Shown here in pieces: positions 5,899 to 13,750 of a stretch of 14,007 nt of DNA; positions within the stretch are counted from its first letter, which is position 1, and each line of letters starts with the position of its first letter. Below the pieces are notes generated by a model. That model was not told where the DNA came from. It worked only from the letters and a program-made list of their open reading frames with translations, and made no database searches. Location of the stretch: contig JAZLHR010000089.1 of the NCBI GenBank assembly GCA_045616945.1, positions 1 through 14,007 of the forward strand, written 5' to 3'. Made by a program: the position numbers and the translations under genes. Source of the stretch: UBA6987 sp045616945. Lineage in GTDB: Bacteria; Bacillota; Clostridia; Lachnospirales; Lachnospiraceae.

Positions 5899-7065
5899 TC
5901 AGAGTTTGATAAAGTTATTGCTCTTGGTGGTGGTTGCGGGCGGCGCGGGATCCAGAGCCCTGTCGGCGATCCCTAGAATGTCTTCCGGTTTGATCCAGGG
6001 TCTGCCCTGGATGCCGGAGGTCTCTTCGTGTGTCAGATACCCTTTATAGCAGGCAACACTGCGGCGGATGAAGCCGTCGCGCACGCAGGCCTCTGCCAGC
6101 CCGTTGTTCAGGATGTTCAGCAGCATGGGCAGCGTTTCCGCAGCCAGAGAAACGGAGGTCGAACGGGCGACCGCACCGGGAATGTTGCTGACGCAGTAAT
6201 GGACCACGCCGTTCACGACATACCGGGGGTTGTCATGATGCGTCTCATGACTGGATTCGATGGCCCCGGGGTCATCATTGGAAATATCCACCAGAACGGA
6301 ACCGGGTTCCATGGTCTTCAGCATTTCTTTTGTGATGAGGAAATCCCTGCGCTGCTTGGGCCATTTCACGGCGTTGATAACGAGATCCATCTTCGGCAGT
6401 ACGCTGGCGATGGTCTGCTGGTTGCAGAACATTGTGTTGATGTGGTCACCGTATTTCAAACCGAGCGAACGGAGGATGCCGACGTTGATATCCATCGCCG
6501 TTACATTGGCTCCCAGTGCGTGCAGGACCTGGATAGAGCCCTGACCGACGGTGCCGCAGCCGAGTACCAATGCGTTGATGCCGGGGGCACCGGCGAAGCC
6601 GCCTACATATACGCCCTTGCCGCCGTTGATGGAGAGCAGGGATTCCAGTCCGAACAGAGCACCCTGTTTGCCGGCTGCTTCGCAGTTAGGAGAGCCGAAG
6701 CGGTGAGAGTCCTCCGCAGTGATGGCGATGCATTTGCTGTCCAGCAGGGCCTGTACCTCTTCGGGATGTCCGGCGGGATGGACGCAGCAATAGATCATCT
6801 GACCCTCGCGGGGCTTCTTGAATTCACTGGGGTCGATCTCCTTGACTTTTGCGACGAAATCGCATTTTTCCCAGATTTCGTCTGCCGTTTCGGCGATGAT
6901 GGCCCCCTGTGCGGCATATTGCTCGGTCGTGAAACCGGAACCGAGACCGCAGTCCCGCTGTGCATAGACAGTATGCCCGGCGGCTGTGATGGAGGCAGCT
7001 TCGACAGGCGTACAGATGACTCTGTTTTCGCCTTCTTTAATATCTTTCAGAATGCCGAATACCAT
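5899..7065 (-). CDS. ald: Alanine dehydrogenase
   Basis: A 388-residue NAD-dependent enzyme, expected to interconvert L-alanine and pyruvate plus ammonia. All catalytic residues of characterised alanine dehydrogenases are at matching positions: R15 (ENRV), K75 (VAKVKE), H96 (CCVH) and an Asp in VDISNDDPG (264-265). The NAD fold shows GCGTVGQG (169-176) with the acidic strand end MDIN. The late motif HYCVSNIPGAVARST matches the family's HYAVANMPGAVPRTS. The linker after ITAEDS differs from the Bacillus-type sequence, and the C-terminus extends some 17 residues beyond the usual 371, ending in a Thr/Asn-rich tail. GGGAGG lies 10 bases before the ATG. Transcription is divergent from the LysR-type regulator, which probably controls it. 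Other members of the alanine dehydrogenase/transhydrogenase superfamily are possible but less likely. Confidence 0.85.
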   Translation of the reverse strand: MVFGILKDIKEGENRVICTPVEAASITAAGHTVYAQRDCGLGSGFTTEQYAAQGAIIAETADEIWEKCDFVAKVKEIDPSEFKKPREGQMIYCCVHPAGHPEEVQALLDSKCIAITAEDSHRFGSPNCEAAGKQGALFGLESLLSINGGKGVYVGGFAGAPGINALVLGCGTVGQGSIQVLHALGANVTAMDINVGILRSLGLKYGDHINTMFCNQQTIASVLPKMDLVINAVKWPKQRRDFLITKEMLKTMEPGSVLVDISNDDPGAIESSHETHHDNPRYVVNGVVHYCVSNIPGAVARSTSVSLAAETLPMLLNILNNGLAEACVRDGFIRRSVACYKGYLTHEETSGIQGRPWIKPEDILGIADRALDPAPPATTTKSNNFIKL

Positions 7066-7108
7066 ATTGATTTATCCTCCCGGATAGATATTTTTGGCTG
7101 TTAAAAGC

Positions 7109-7137
7109 ATAATAGGGCGCGGAAAGAGAATTGTCAA
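7109..7137 (-). promoter_or_regulatory. Promoter of the alanine dehydrogenase gene
   Basis: On the - strand, a perfect TTGACA (7137-7132) and TATTAT (7114-7109) are separated by exactly 17 bases. Transcription would begin near 7102, about 37 bases before the start codon. The -35 hexamer overlaps that of the divergent regulator promoter by five bases. Confidence 0.82.
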
Positions 7138-7159
7138 AATCAAAAAACAGGAATATAAT
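7131..7159 (+). promoter_or_regulatory. Promoter of the LysR-type regulator gene
   Basis: TTGTCA (7131-7136) and a perfect TATAAT (7154-7159) lie 17 bases apart. The predicted start near 7166 gives a short leader of about 27 bases with GGAGG before the ATG at 7193. The -35 overlaps the -35 of the opposite promoter. Confidence 0.82.
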
Positions 7160-7178
7160 ATAGAGTGCATTCTATATT
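7157..7178. promoter_or_regulatory. Palindromic operator candidate
   Basis: AATATAGAGTG/CATTCTATATT is a 22-base dyad with one mismatched pair. It overlaps the end of the regulator's -10 box and covers its predicted transcription start. A protein bound here would block the regulator's own promoter, which fits LysR-type autorepression. Its binding protein is inferred from position only. Confidence 0.6.
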
Positions 7179-7192
7179 TCGGAGGCGCCGGC

Positions 7193-8086
7193 ATGACAAA
7201 TGCGGAAATCGAAGCTTTTTTGGCCATCAGCAGACTGAAAACCATTTCCCGGGCGGCGGAAGAACTGTATATCAGTCAGTCTTCCCTCAGTGCCCGGCTG
7301 AAAACACTGGAAGAAGAACTGGGATTCTGCCTGATGCAGCGGAGCAGGGGAACGCGGGAGATCACTCTGACGCCCCGCGGCAGGAGCTTTCACGAACTGG
7401 CCCTGCAATATACCGCCATCGAGAACAAAATGAAAAATATCGGAAAAACCGATATGAAGGACAGCCTGAAGGTATCGGTGCTGGACAGTGTGGGCAATTA
7501 TATGTTCAGCGAAGTATTCCGCTCTTTCACGGAGCAATATCCCGATATCCGCCTGACCGTGCAGGATATGGACGCGGAGATGGCTTCGGTCAGCATCCTG
7601 CGCGGACGGACTGATCTGGCCTTTAATAATACAAGCATCCAGACCGAACAGATCGTGACGATCCCGTTTTCGGCGGAGCCGTATGTGATCATTGCCTCCG
7701 AAGAAAAAGCCCTGCCGGAGCAGACGCCGCTGGAGCTGCTTGACCCGGAGCGGGAGATATTCACCGGTTGGAGCAACGCATATACGCATTGGCATAACGA
7801 TACCTTTGGGGCCGAGTCGGTCCCGCACGTCGAAGTGGACCTGATGGCTCAGATCGGTATCTTTGTATCGGGATCGGATCATTGGGCCATAGTCCCGCGC
7901 AGCCTCGTAGACGGTCTGATCCGCCGCTTTCCCATCCGCATGAGCCGGCCGGCGTTTTCTGTGCCGGAGCGTGTCATCAATGTGCTGATGGACCGTGAAA
8001 AGACCCGGGAACCGGCCCTGCAGGCATTTCTGGAGACAACCCGGCGGATCCTGCGGGAGACCATGCCGGAAATACGTCTGCTGTAA
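7193..8086 (+). CDS. LysR-type transcriptional regulator
   Basis: A 297-residue regulator. The N-terminal winged helix-turn-helix is typical: MTNAEIEAFLAI, ISRAAEELYISQSSLSARLK (recognition helix around residues 26-38), LEEELGFCLMQRSRG and LTPRGRSF. From about residue 85 follows the periplasmic-binding-protein-like effector domain (LKVSVLDSVGNYMF, DLAFNN, VPRSLVDGL). ATG 7193 was chosen because GGAGG at 7181-7185 is 7 bases upstream and the protein then begins at the usual LysR position. The longer frame from TTG 7094 would cross the promoter. It is divergent from the alanine dehydrogenase gene, the most likely target. The effector is unknown; alanine or a related amino acid is a reasonable guess. 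Confidence 0.92.
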   Translation: MTNAEIEAFLAISRLKTISRAAEELYISQSSLSARLKTLEEELGFCLMQRSRGTREITLTPRGRSFHELALQYTAIENKMKNIGKTDMKDSLKVSVLDSVGNYMFSEVFRSFTEQYPDIRLTVQDMDAEMASVSILRGRTDLAFNNTSIQTEQIVTIPFSAEPYVIIASEEKALPEQTPLELLDPEREIFTGWSNAYTHWHNDTFGAESVPHVEVDLMAQIGIFVSGSDHWAIVPRSLVDGLIRRFPIRMSRPAFSVPERVINVLMDREKTREPALQAFLETTRRILRETMPEIRLL

Positions 8087-8229
8087 GCCGGCGGGGAGAA
8101 CTATGAGAGAAAAAAAGATCGGTCCCGCAAAAAAAGAGGTGGCGTCAGGCCGGTGCTTGGGTGTAAAATAGCCGTTGTGCGGGCTGGCCGAGAGCCGTGG
8201 CCGCGAATTTGAAAAAGGAGAAAAATAGT

Positions 8230-8538
8230 ATGTCTGAGATTCTTGAGGTTGTTATGATCGTTCTGTTCGGGGCCTCCTGGCCGGCAAATGTTCTGCGTTC
8301 CTATAAGGCCAGGACTGCGAAGGGCAAGAGCCTTCTCTTCCTGCTGCTCATCGAGGCGGGATATATCGCCGGCATCACTTCCAAATTCATGAACGAAGCC
8401 TATATGGCCAGCTTCGGTGAAAAGTGGTATGTCCTTGTGTTTTACTGCCTGAATTTCCTGATGGTCGGCACGGATGTCATTCTGTATTTCAGAAATAAAA
8501 AGCTGGATGCTCTGCGCGACGCGGAAGCGGGAAAGTAA
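8230..8538 (+). CDS. Small three-helix membrane protein, SemiSWEET/PQ-loop-like
   Basis: A 102-residue protein with three predicted membrane helices at about 4-22, 34-53 and 66-88, the size and layout of a bacterial SemiSWEET half-transporter. Residues 17-26 (WPANVLRSYK) occupy the place of the PQ-loop motif, followed by a polar TAKGKSL as in PQ-loop proteins. The proline is kept but the glutamine is replaced by Ala. The C-terminus is polar and cytoplasmic-looking (RNKKLDALRD). AAAGGAG lies before ATG 8230, which is why the upstream start at 8197 was not used. It is the first gene of a tight cluster, 11 bases before the NlpC/P60-like gene. Transport of a small sugar or peptidoglycan fragment is possible, but the substrate cannot be deduced. 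Confidence 0.65.
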   Translation: MSEILEVVMIVLFGASWPANVLRSYKARTAKGKSLLFLLLIEAGYIAGITSKFMNEAYMASFGEKWYVLVFYCLNFLMVGTDVILYFRNKKLDALRDAEAGK

Positions 8539-8549
8539 GGACACGGGAA

Positions 8550-10016
8550 ATGGACCGGGAAACCAAAGCAAAGGCTTTGTTTGCCACTGCCTTGGCTTTT
8601 GCGGACAGGGGAGAATGGCTGCAGTATGACCAGCTCAGTCTGGACCGCGTGGATACCGTTTCGGCCCGCAGACAGGATTTTGCGCCGCCGGAGGCTGCTA
8701 CGGAGCAGCGCAGGCTCTTTTTGGATTGCTCTGCTTTTGTATGGGACTGTTTTTATCAGACCTTTGACTATATGCTGGAGGCGGATCTCACCTGGCACAT
8801 GATCGACCGGGTGACGCCCCGCATTTATTTCCATGAATGGACGCACCGGGAGACGGAAGAGGAGCAGGCGCGTGTCCGGCAGGAACTGCAGGCATTGCTG
8901 CAGCCTGGCGATGTGACCGTTTTCAGAAACGAAAACGGCAGCGGCCACGCCATGCTCTATATGAACGAAGAGCAGTACATCAACTGCAGTACGCACGGGA
9001 CATTCAACGGCTACCACTATCAGGAAAACCGCAATGTATTCACGCGGACCGGCGGGATCTATATCGAGTCCGTGCATGATCTCCTGTGGATGTGCAGCGA
9101 TCCCGTACGGAACCGCAACTGTCTTTTCAAGCCGGACAAGGCGCGTTTTTCCGTACACCGCCCGCTCGACCGGGTCGGGGATCCGCTGCCGGATGCGATG
9201 GCCCGCATCGGCAGGGCAGCCGGGCTGAAGGTCAGTGTATTGACGAATTATCCCGGCGGCAGAACGGCGGAGCCCGGTGCGGAACTGGAATATCGTGTCG
9301 ATATCGTCAATCAAAACGCTTTTCCGGTAACGGCGGAGGTCAGCTTTGCGCCCGGCTGCGGCAGCTGCGGGGCGTCCCGGCGTACGCAGACCGAAATCCC
9401 GGCCGGGGCGGAGAGAACGGTCGTATTTACGGCTTATGCAGGCTGCGGCGAAACTGCCGGTGTGCCGGAAGTCGTTGTGAACGGACTGCATGCAGATGCT
9501 CCGGATATCCTGCTGGGGCCTGCGCCGGACGGGGATGCTGTCCGCGATGTCCTGCGCTGTGCAGCCGGGGCGATCGGTGCCGGGGCGGATCCGCAGGAGG
9601 CGATCGGCAGAGCCTATGCCGGCCGCGGCATCGAGGTATGTCCGCTGGCAGCGCAGTCTTTGCGCAGGCTGTTCTTCCTGCATGATTCATTGCGGGGAGA
9701 TGTTTTGTCCCGCAGAAAACAGGATCCCTTCCGGGATATGTGTGTCAGGACCTATTTCGGCGGCAGGGGCGTGGTGACGCCGGAGGTATGCAGCCGCTTC
9801 GGTGTCCGGACCGTGAGTATCTCCAGGGATGATCTCATGCCGGGCGATATCATCTGCTTTGCGGACGGTGCCGGCTTCGAAAATGCTTCCGAAGTGCTTT
9901 GGACAGGAGAAAAATTCCTCGGCACGGATATGGAAGCTGAAGCATTTCTGGAATCCCTGTTCGGCCGTTTTGTGTTTGCTCTGCTGCGGCCGTCGCTTGT
10001 ACGGAAGCAGAATTGA
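8550..10016 (+). CDS. Two-lobed NlpC/P60-like cysteine peptidase with a central beta-sandwich domain
   Basis: A 488-residue protein without a visible signal peptide. The N-terminal lobe has the NlpC/P60 pattern: catalytic C60 in FLDCSAFVWDC, then LQPGDVTVF (117-125) and GHAMLYM with catalytic H133; INCSTHG (144-150) may supply the third residue. Residues about 235-320 look like a DUF11/CARDB-type beta-sandwich (ELEYRVDIVNQNAFPVTAEV, IPAGAERTVVF). The C-terminal lobe repeats the plan in degenerate form: DLMPGDIICF (428-437) and SEVLWTGEKFLG, with Glu where His should be and no clear nucleophile. This suggests an inactive duplicate. NlpC/P60 enzymes usually cleave the D-gamma-glutamyl link in peptidoglycan stem peptides; a cytoplasmic one could process imported muropeptides. 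It begins 11 bases after the membrane protein gene and ends 16 bases before the PLP enzyme. The fold is fairly sure; substrate is inferred. Confidence 0.72.
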   Translation: MDRETKAKALFATALAFADRGEWLQYDQLSLDRVDTVSARRQDFAPPEAATEQRRLFLDCSAFVWDCFYQTFDYMLEADLTWHMIDRVTPRIYFHEWTHRETEEEQARVRQELQALLQPGDVTVFRNENGSGHAMLYMNEEQYINCSTHGTFNGYHYQENRNVFTRTGGIYIESVHDLLWMCSDPVRNRNCLFKPDKARFSVHRPLDRVGDPLPDAMARIGRAAGLKVSVLTNYPGGRTAEPGAELEYRVDIVNQNAFPVTAEVSFAPGCGSCGASRRTQTEIPAGAERTVVFTAYAGCGETAGVPEVVVNGLHADAPDILLGPAPDGDAVRDVLRCAAGAIGAGADPQEAIGRAYAGRGIEVCPLAAQSLRRLFFLHDSLRGDVLSRRKQDPFRDMCVRTYFGGRGVVTPEVCSRFGVRTVSISRDDLMPGDIICFADGAGFENASEVLWTGEKFLGTDMEAEAFLESLFGRFVFALLRPSLVRKQN

Positions 10017-10032
10017 CAGTCGGGAGGCTCTT

Positions 10033-11112
10033 ATGAAATTATGGCAGCTGGAAACGCCGGCGCTGGCCGCCGACGCGGATATCATGGAATCCAACATGCG
10101 GGAAATGAACCGCATCCTAGCGGGAACGAAGCTGCGTCTGCGTCCCCATTACAAAAGCAATAAATGCGCGGCGATCGCTCACATGCAGATACAGCTGGGC
10201 GCGGTCGGCATCACCTGTGCCAAGCTTTCGGAGGCCGAGGACCTTGCCGACAGCGGTATCGGCGACATCCTGATCGCAAATCAGGTCGTGGACCAGGACA
10301 AGATGCTGCGGCTGGCCATGCTTGCCGGAAAATGCCGGCTGACGGTCTGCGCTGACGATGCGGATAATCTGCGCGCGCTTTCCCGCGCCGCCTCTGTCTG
10401 CGGAACAACGGTACATGTACTGATCGAATACGAGATCGGGATGCGGCGCTGCGGCGTGGCTGATCCGCTGCAATACGCGGCCCTGGCAAAACTGGCAGTA
10501 TCGCTCCCCGGTCTGGTCTATGAAGGCATTCAGGCCTACGCCGGCCATGCGTCGCACGAGATCTCAGCGGAAAAGCGTGAAAACATGACCGCGGAAAACG
10601 CCGGAAAGCTTCGTGCTTTGATCTCTCTTCTGAAAGAAAACGGGGTGGAAGTACATACCGTGTCCGGCGGCAGTACGGGAACTGCGCAGATAAAAGCCCG
10701 GCAGGGACTGTATACCGAGCTGCAGGCAGGCAGCTATTTCTTCCTCGACACCACGTATGCGAAGCTGGAACAGTTCCCCTTCCGGAACAGCTTGTTCCTG
10801 CTTGCTTCCGTCTGCAGCCGACAGGACGGGCTGACCGTTCTGGATGCCGGCGTCAAAAGCCTGGGCGTGGAACAGGATGAACCGTGGATCCTGCGGCCGG
10901 ACGGCAGCCGTATAGAGTATGAATCATTGGAAATCAACGAGGAACATCTGAAGCTGTTCGGACTGAAAGCGAAGCTGCAGGTCGGTGAAAAGCTGCTGAT
11001 CGTTCCCGGCCATTGCTGCTCTACGGTCAATCTGCATGATAAGATATATCTGTACCGCGGTGATGAGGTGGTCGACAGACTTTCCGTGACCGCCAGGGGG
11101 AAATCCAGGTAG
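10033..11112 (+). CDS. PLP enzyme of the D-threonine aldolase/D-serine dehydratase type
   Basis: A 359-residue fold-type III PLP enzyme (alanine-racemase-like barrel plus C-terminal metal domain). The PLP lysine is in RPHYKSNK (K41), corresponding to the RPH.KTHK of D-threonine aldolase and D-serine dehydratase. TPALAAD at the start and SGGSTGTA (211-218, the phosphate-binding loop) are family features. The C-terminal metal site shows H327 and C329 in PGHCCSTVNLHD, the His-x-Cys pair used for Zn or Mn in this family. The expected reaction is lyase or dehydratase chemistry on a D-amino acid in the cytoplasm; which one cannot be decided. ATG 10033 was chosen for GGGAGG just upstream; a longer open frame from 9829 overlaps the preceding gene. 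It is 63 bases before the GH20 gene. Confidence 0.85.
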   Translation: MKLWQLETPALAADADIMESNMREMNRILAGTKLRLRPHYKSNKCAAIAHMQIQLGAVGITCAKLSEAEDLADSGIGDILIANQVVDQDKMLRLAMLAGKCRLTVCADDADNLRALSRAASVCGTTVHVLIEYEIGMRRCGVADPLQYAALAKLAVSLPGLVYEGIQAYAGHASHEISAEKRENMTAENAGKLRALISLLKENGVEVHTVSGGSTGTAQIKARQGLYTELQAGSYFFLDTTYAKLEQFPFRNSLFLLASVCSRQDGLTVLDAGVKSLGVEQDEPWILRPDGSRIEYESLEINEEHLKLFGLKAKLQVGEKLLIVPGHCCSTVNLHDKIYLYRGDEVVDRLSVTARGKSR

Positions 11113-11175
11113 GCAGGATACCGAAAAGGTCGGAAGAGCGTACCGGGCAGCGGTGCGTTTCAGGGAGGAATGAAC

Positions 11176-13500
11176 ATGACATTGATACAGAACACAGCAG
11201 AATGGAAATATTTCCGGGAAAACGGCAGTTTGCAGCTTGATCCGGATGAAATAAAAGGAAAAATTTATACATGGAAGGGCAGAACTGTATGGGATACCGG
11301 CCTGGAATGCCGTACGAGCCTGCCGGAGAAAAGCTTTATTGCCTGTGTGGCGGTCAAACTGGAAAAGGGGTCGTTCGCGGCTTCCGCAAGAGTACTGGTA
11401 GACGGGGCACCGGCCGGTCTGCTGGAAGGCGGGCAGAAGCCTCTTGAGGGCTGTCTGGAGATTCCCGCAGGTGTTTACGGGCAGAAGATCAGCCTGATCC
11501 TGTATGGCTGTATGAAACCGATGCAATTCGCGGCGCCGCAGGTCTTCGGGGCCGTTCCGGACGGTGCGCCGACGCTGTGGCCGACACCGAAAAAAATTGC
11601 CCTGACAGGCAGTTTTGCGGCTTATGAAGGCTTTGCATGCCCGGAAGGCGAAGATAAGGATGCCGCGTTTGCGGCGCAGCATTTGACGAAACGAATGCAG
11701 GAACGCGGCCTGCCTGCGCTCGGCAGGGGGAAAAAGCCACTGCGTTTTATCAAGGATACCGCGCTGCCGGGAGAGACATACCGGGTCAGTGTGACGGACG
11801 AGCGTATTCTGCTCAGCGGGAACTGCCGCCGCAGCCTGCTTTACGCAGCCGAACTGCTCCTGCAGCTGATGAGCGCCGAGGGGATCCGGAAGGCAGAGGC
11901 AGAGGATGCGCCCTTCAAGCCTTTCCGCGGTTTCCATTTCGGACTGCCGCCCCGCGGGGCTTTGGGCTTTACGAAAGAGCTGCTGCGCACGATGCTCCTG
12001 CCGCTGCATTTCAGTCAGCTGATCGTGGAATTTGCCGGAGGGATGCGGTTTGACAGCCATCCCGAGATCGCCGATGCCTGGATCGAAGGCAACATTGCGG
12101 CGGAAAAAGGCCTGCAGCCGCCCTTCCCGCACGGAAACATGGTCGCCGGAGGCCGTGTGCTGGAAAAAGCAGAAGTCGCCGACCTTTTGGAATATGCCCG
12201 GGAATACGGCTTTGAGATCGTCCCCGAGGTGCAGACCTGGAGCCATACCGAGTATCTGACTTATGCGCATCCGGAACTTGCGGAACTGCCGCATGACGAG
12301 AACGGGCAGCCGATCCCGGATACGGTGAACTATTATCCGCTTTGCTTCTGCCCTTCGGACGAGCGCTGCTATCAGATCATATTCGAACTGGCAGAGGAGA
12401 TCCTGGAATTGGCCCGGCCGGAGAGATATCTCTGCATGGGACACGATGAAATCTGGAGCATGTGTCAGTGTCCGAAATGCAGGGACCGCGACCCGGCGGA
12501 GATATTTGAAACGGATGTCAGGAAACTGCATGCCTACGCTGCTTCCAAAGGTCTGAAGTTGATGCTTTGGTCGGACAGTCTGCAGCCGACGGCCAGATAT
12601 GCGATGCAGCCGGCCGGAGAAAAACTGCCGAAGGATATCCTCTTCGGGGATTTTACCTGGTATTACAACATGGCTGTGGATATTGAGGACAATATCAGCG
12701 GTCTCGGTCACCCCATCGTCATGGCAAATCTGTATTCCTCTCATTATCCGCGCTACGAGAGCCGGATACGCAAGCCCTGCTTCCTGGGAGGCTTCCTTTC
12801 TACCTGGTGCAATATGGACGAAGCGACGCTCAGTGAATTGGGCAAGCTGTATGATATCTGCTGTACCGCGGAAATGCTTTGGAGCGAAAGCTACCGTCAT
12901 GAGCAGCGGCGCAGCTATGCGGAGATCCTGCATGAAGAAGTGCTGCCCCGGCTGCGGAGAGATGTCCGCGGAGAGGACCCGGAAGGGGAAAAGACCGTCT
13001 GCCTGCCGAGGGGCGTTGCGGCATCGCTGCCGCCTGTGCTCCGGAAGCTTTGCCCGGAAGCCGTAATGGCCGACGGGGCGGAGATCCCCGTGGGGAAAAC
13101 CGCACGGAAAATGTATTTCCGGCAGACTGTTTTGGTGCGTCGGCCTGTAAACAGCAATCTGGAAAAGGGAAATTCCTGCCGCATCGGGACCTATACGGTC
13201 TGCTATGCGGACGGGACGCAGGAGGAAGTGCCCGTGATATACGGGCGGGATGTCCTCAGTCCGGACCATGCTTTCGGAGAGCCGCAGAAATTTGCCTATT
13301 ACCGTCACCACGGTTATGTCTGCACCTGGTCCTGCCGCAGGTACCTGCAGGGCAAGGATGAACGGGGCTGCGATGTCCTGCTTCTGGCAGCCGAATGGAA
13401 GAATCCGCACCCGGAGAAGGTGATCGAACGGATCCTATGCCGGGAAGATCCGGCGGAAAATGCCGGCTGGGTCACTGCCGGAGCCGAAGCGGAGGCCTGA
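11176..13500 (+). CDS. Family 20 glycoside hydrolase (beta-N-acetylhexosaminidase-like)
   Basis: A 774-residue enzyme without signal peptide, so probably cytoplasmic. Residues 1-130 form an Ig- or lectin-like N-terminal module. About 160-245 is the GH20b-like alpha/beta domain (AAQHLTKRM, ETYRVSV, RSLLYAAELLLQL). FKPFRGFHF opens the TIM barrel (about 248-590). The catalytic Asp-Glu pair of family 20 is D424-E425 in YLCMGHDEIW; most relatives have HxGGDE, so His replaces the second Gly. It is followed at once by C430-x-C432-x2-C435. Barrel end motifs include MLWSDSL and STWCN. A final module (about 640-760) is beta-rich (YTVCYADGTQEEVPV). ATG 11176 was preferred to 11170 because GGGAGG at 11163-11168 is then at a normal distance. 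Last gene of the cluster; no clear terminator follows. Removal of terminal GlcNAc or GalNAc is expected from the family, with substrate unproven. Confidence 0.82.
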   Translation: MTLIQNTAEWKYFRENGSLQLDPDEIKGKIYTWKGRTVWDTGLECRTSLPEKSFIACVAVKLEKGSFAASARVLVDGAPAGLLEGGQKPLEGCLEIPAGVYGQKISLILYGCMKPMQFAAPQVFGAVPDGAPTLWPTPKKIALTGSFAAYEGFACPEGEDKDAAFAAQHLTKRMQERGLPALGRGKKPLRFIKDTALPGETYRVSVTDERILLSGNCRRSLLYAAELLLQLMSAEGIRKAEAEDAPFKPFRGFHFGLPPRGALGFTKELLRTMLLPLHFSQLIVEFAGGMRFDSHPEIADAWIEGNIAAEKGLQPPFPHGNMVAGGRVLEKAEVADLLEYAREYGFEIVPEVQTWSHTEYLTYAHPELAELPHDENGQPIPDTVNYYPLCFCPSDERCYQIIFELAEEILELARPERYLCMGHDEIWSMCQCPKCRDRDPAEIFETDVRKLHAYAASKGLKLMLWSDSLQPTARYAMQPAGEKLPKDILFGDFTWYYNMAVDIEDNISGLGHPIVMANLYSSHYPRYESRIRKPCFLGGFLSTWCNMDEATLSELGKLYDICCTAEMLWSESYRHEQRRSYAEILHEEVLPRLRRDVRGEDPEGEKTVCLPRGVAASLPPVLRKLCPEAVMADGAEIPVGKTARKMYFRQTVLVRRPVNSNLEKGNSCRIGTYTVCYADGTQEEVPVIYGRDVLSPDHAFGEPQKFAYYRHHGYVCTWSCRRYLQGKDERGCDVLLLAAEWKNPHPEKVIERILCREDPAENAGWVTAGAEAEA

Positions 13501-13558
13501 CGGGCCGGAAAGCTGCCGGAACGGAAAAACGGTCTGCCGCGAAAAACCGCTGTTCTCA

Positions 13559-13750
13559 ATGGCTTTTCCAATCCGCGCATCCGCTTGTATTGCTTGTATT
13601 GCAGGAAGAAATCATATTTTCTTTAATGTTGACAATGATTTCGCAATGATTTATCCTAAAATAGCCGTGCAGTGGCATCAGGCGCTGTATGGAGAACTTA
13701 GGCCGCAAATGGTTATATACGGAAGGACGAAGAAGGTTCGGTGGATATGA
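13559..13750 (+). pseudogene. Fragment of a DUF4379-type zinc-ribbon gene
   Basis: A 63-codon frame ends at TGA 13748-13750. It reads ACIACIAG, then DNDFAMIYPKIAVQWHQ, then GELRPQMVIYG and KKVRWI-stop. This follows the DUF4379 repeat pattern (CxxC, then N-D-x, P-x-I-A-x-x-W-H, G-x-L-x-P, V-x-x-G-S-x-K-K-V-W-W-x-C), but it breaks off just where the second zinc-binding half (WWxC..GHxW) should follow. Nothing upstream continues the domain in frame, and no ribosome binding site is evident before ATG 13559, so this is an internal piece of a larger gene. Full-length relatives carry several such ribbons and are often found with nuclease-like or mobile-element genes. The truncation point probably marks the edge of the element to its right. 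Confidence 0.5.
13583..13602 (+). repeat. 9-base tandem repeat, two copies
   Basis: GCTTGTATT occurs twice in a row, followed by GC. In the zinc-ribbon frame it encodes A-C-I-A-C-I, which creates the CxxC pair of the fragment. It may be ordinary coding or a small slippage duplication in a decaying gene. Confidence 0.5.

Noticed and set aside
6028..7104. A 358-residue + strand frame opposite alanine dehydrogenase
   Set aside because: It mirrors a well-supported gene with all its catalytic residues, and it runs through that gene's promoter region.
8087..8229. Possible promoter (TAAAAT at 8164-8169) and GC-rich hairpin before the membrane protein gene
   Set aside because: No matching -35 at a normal distance was found, and the hairpin around GGCCGAGAGCCGTGGCC is weak and has no T run.
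10924..13410. An 828-residue open frame on the - strand
   Set aside because: It lies fully antisense to the GH20 gene and the end of the PLP enzyme gene, has low-complexity His/Arg/Pro-rich composition and shows no motif. It is a by-product of G+C-rich codon use.
13629..13657. TTGACA-N17-TATCCT promoter-like pair
   Set aside because: The hexamers fall inside the coding remnant of the zinc-ribbon gene (TTGACA covers the V-D-N codons) and the -10 is poor, so this is probably coincidence.
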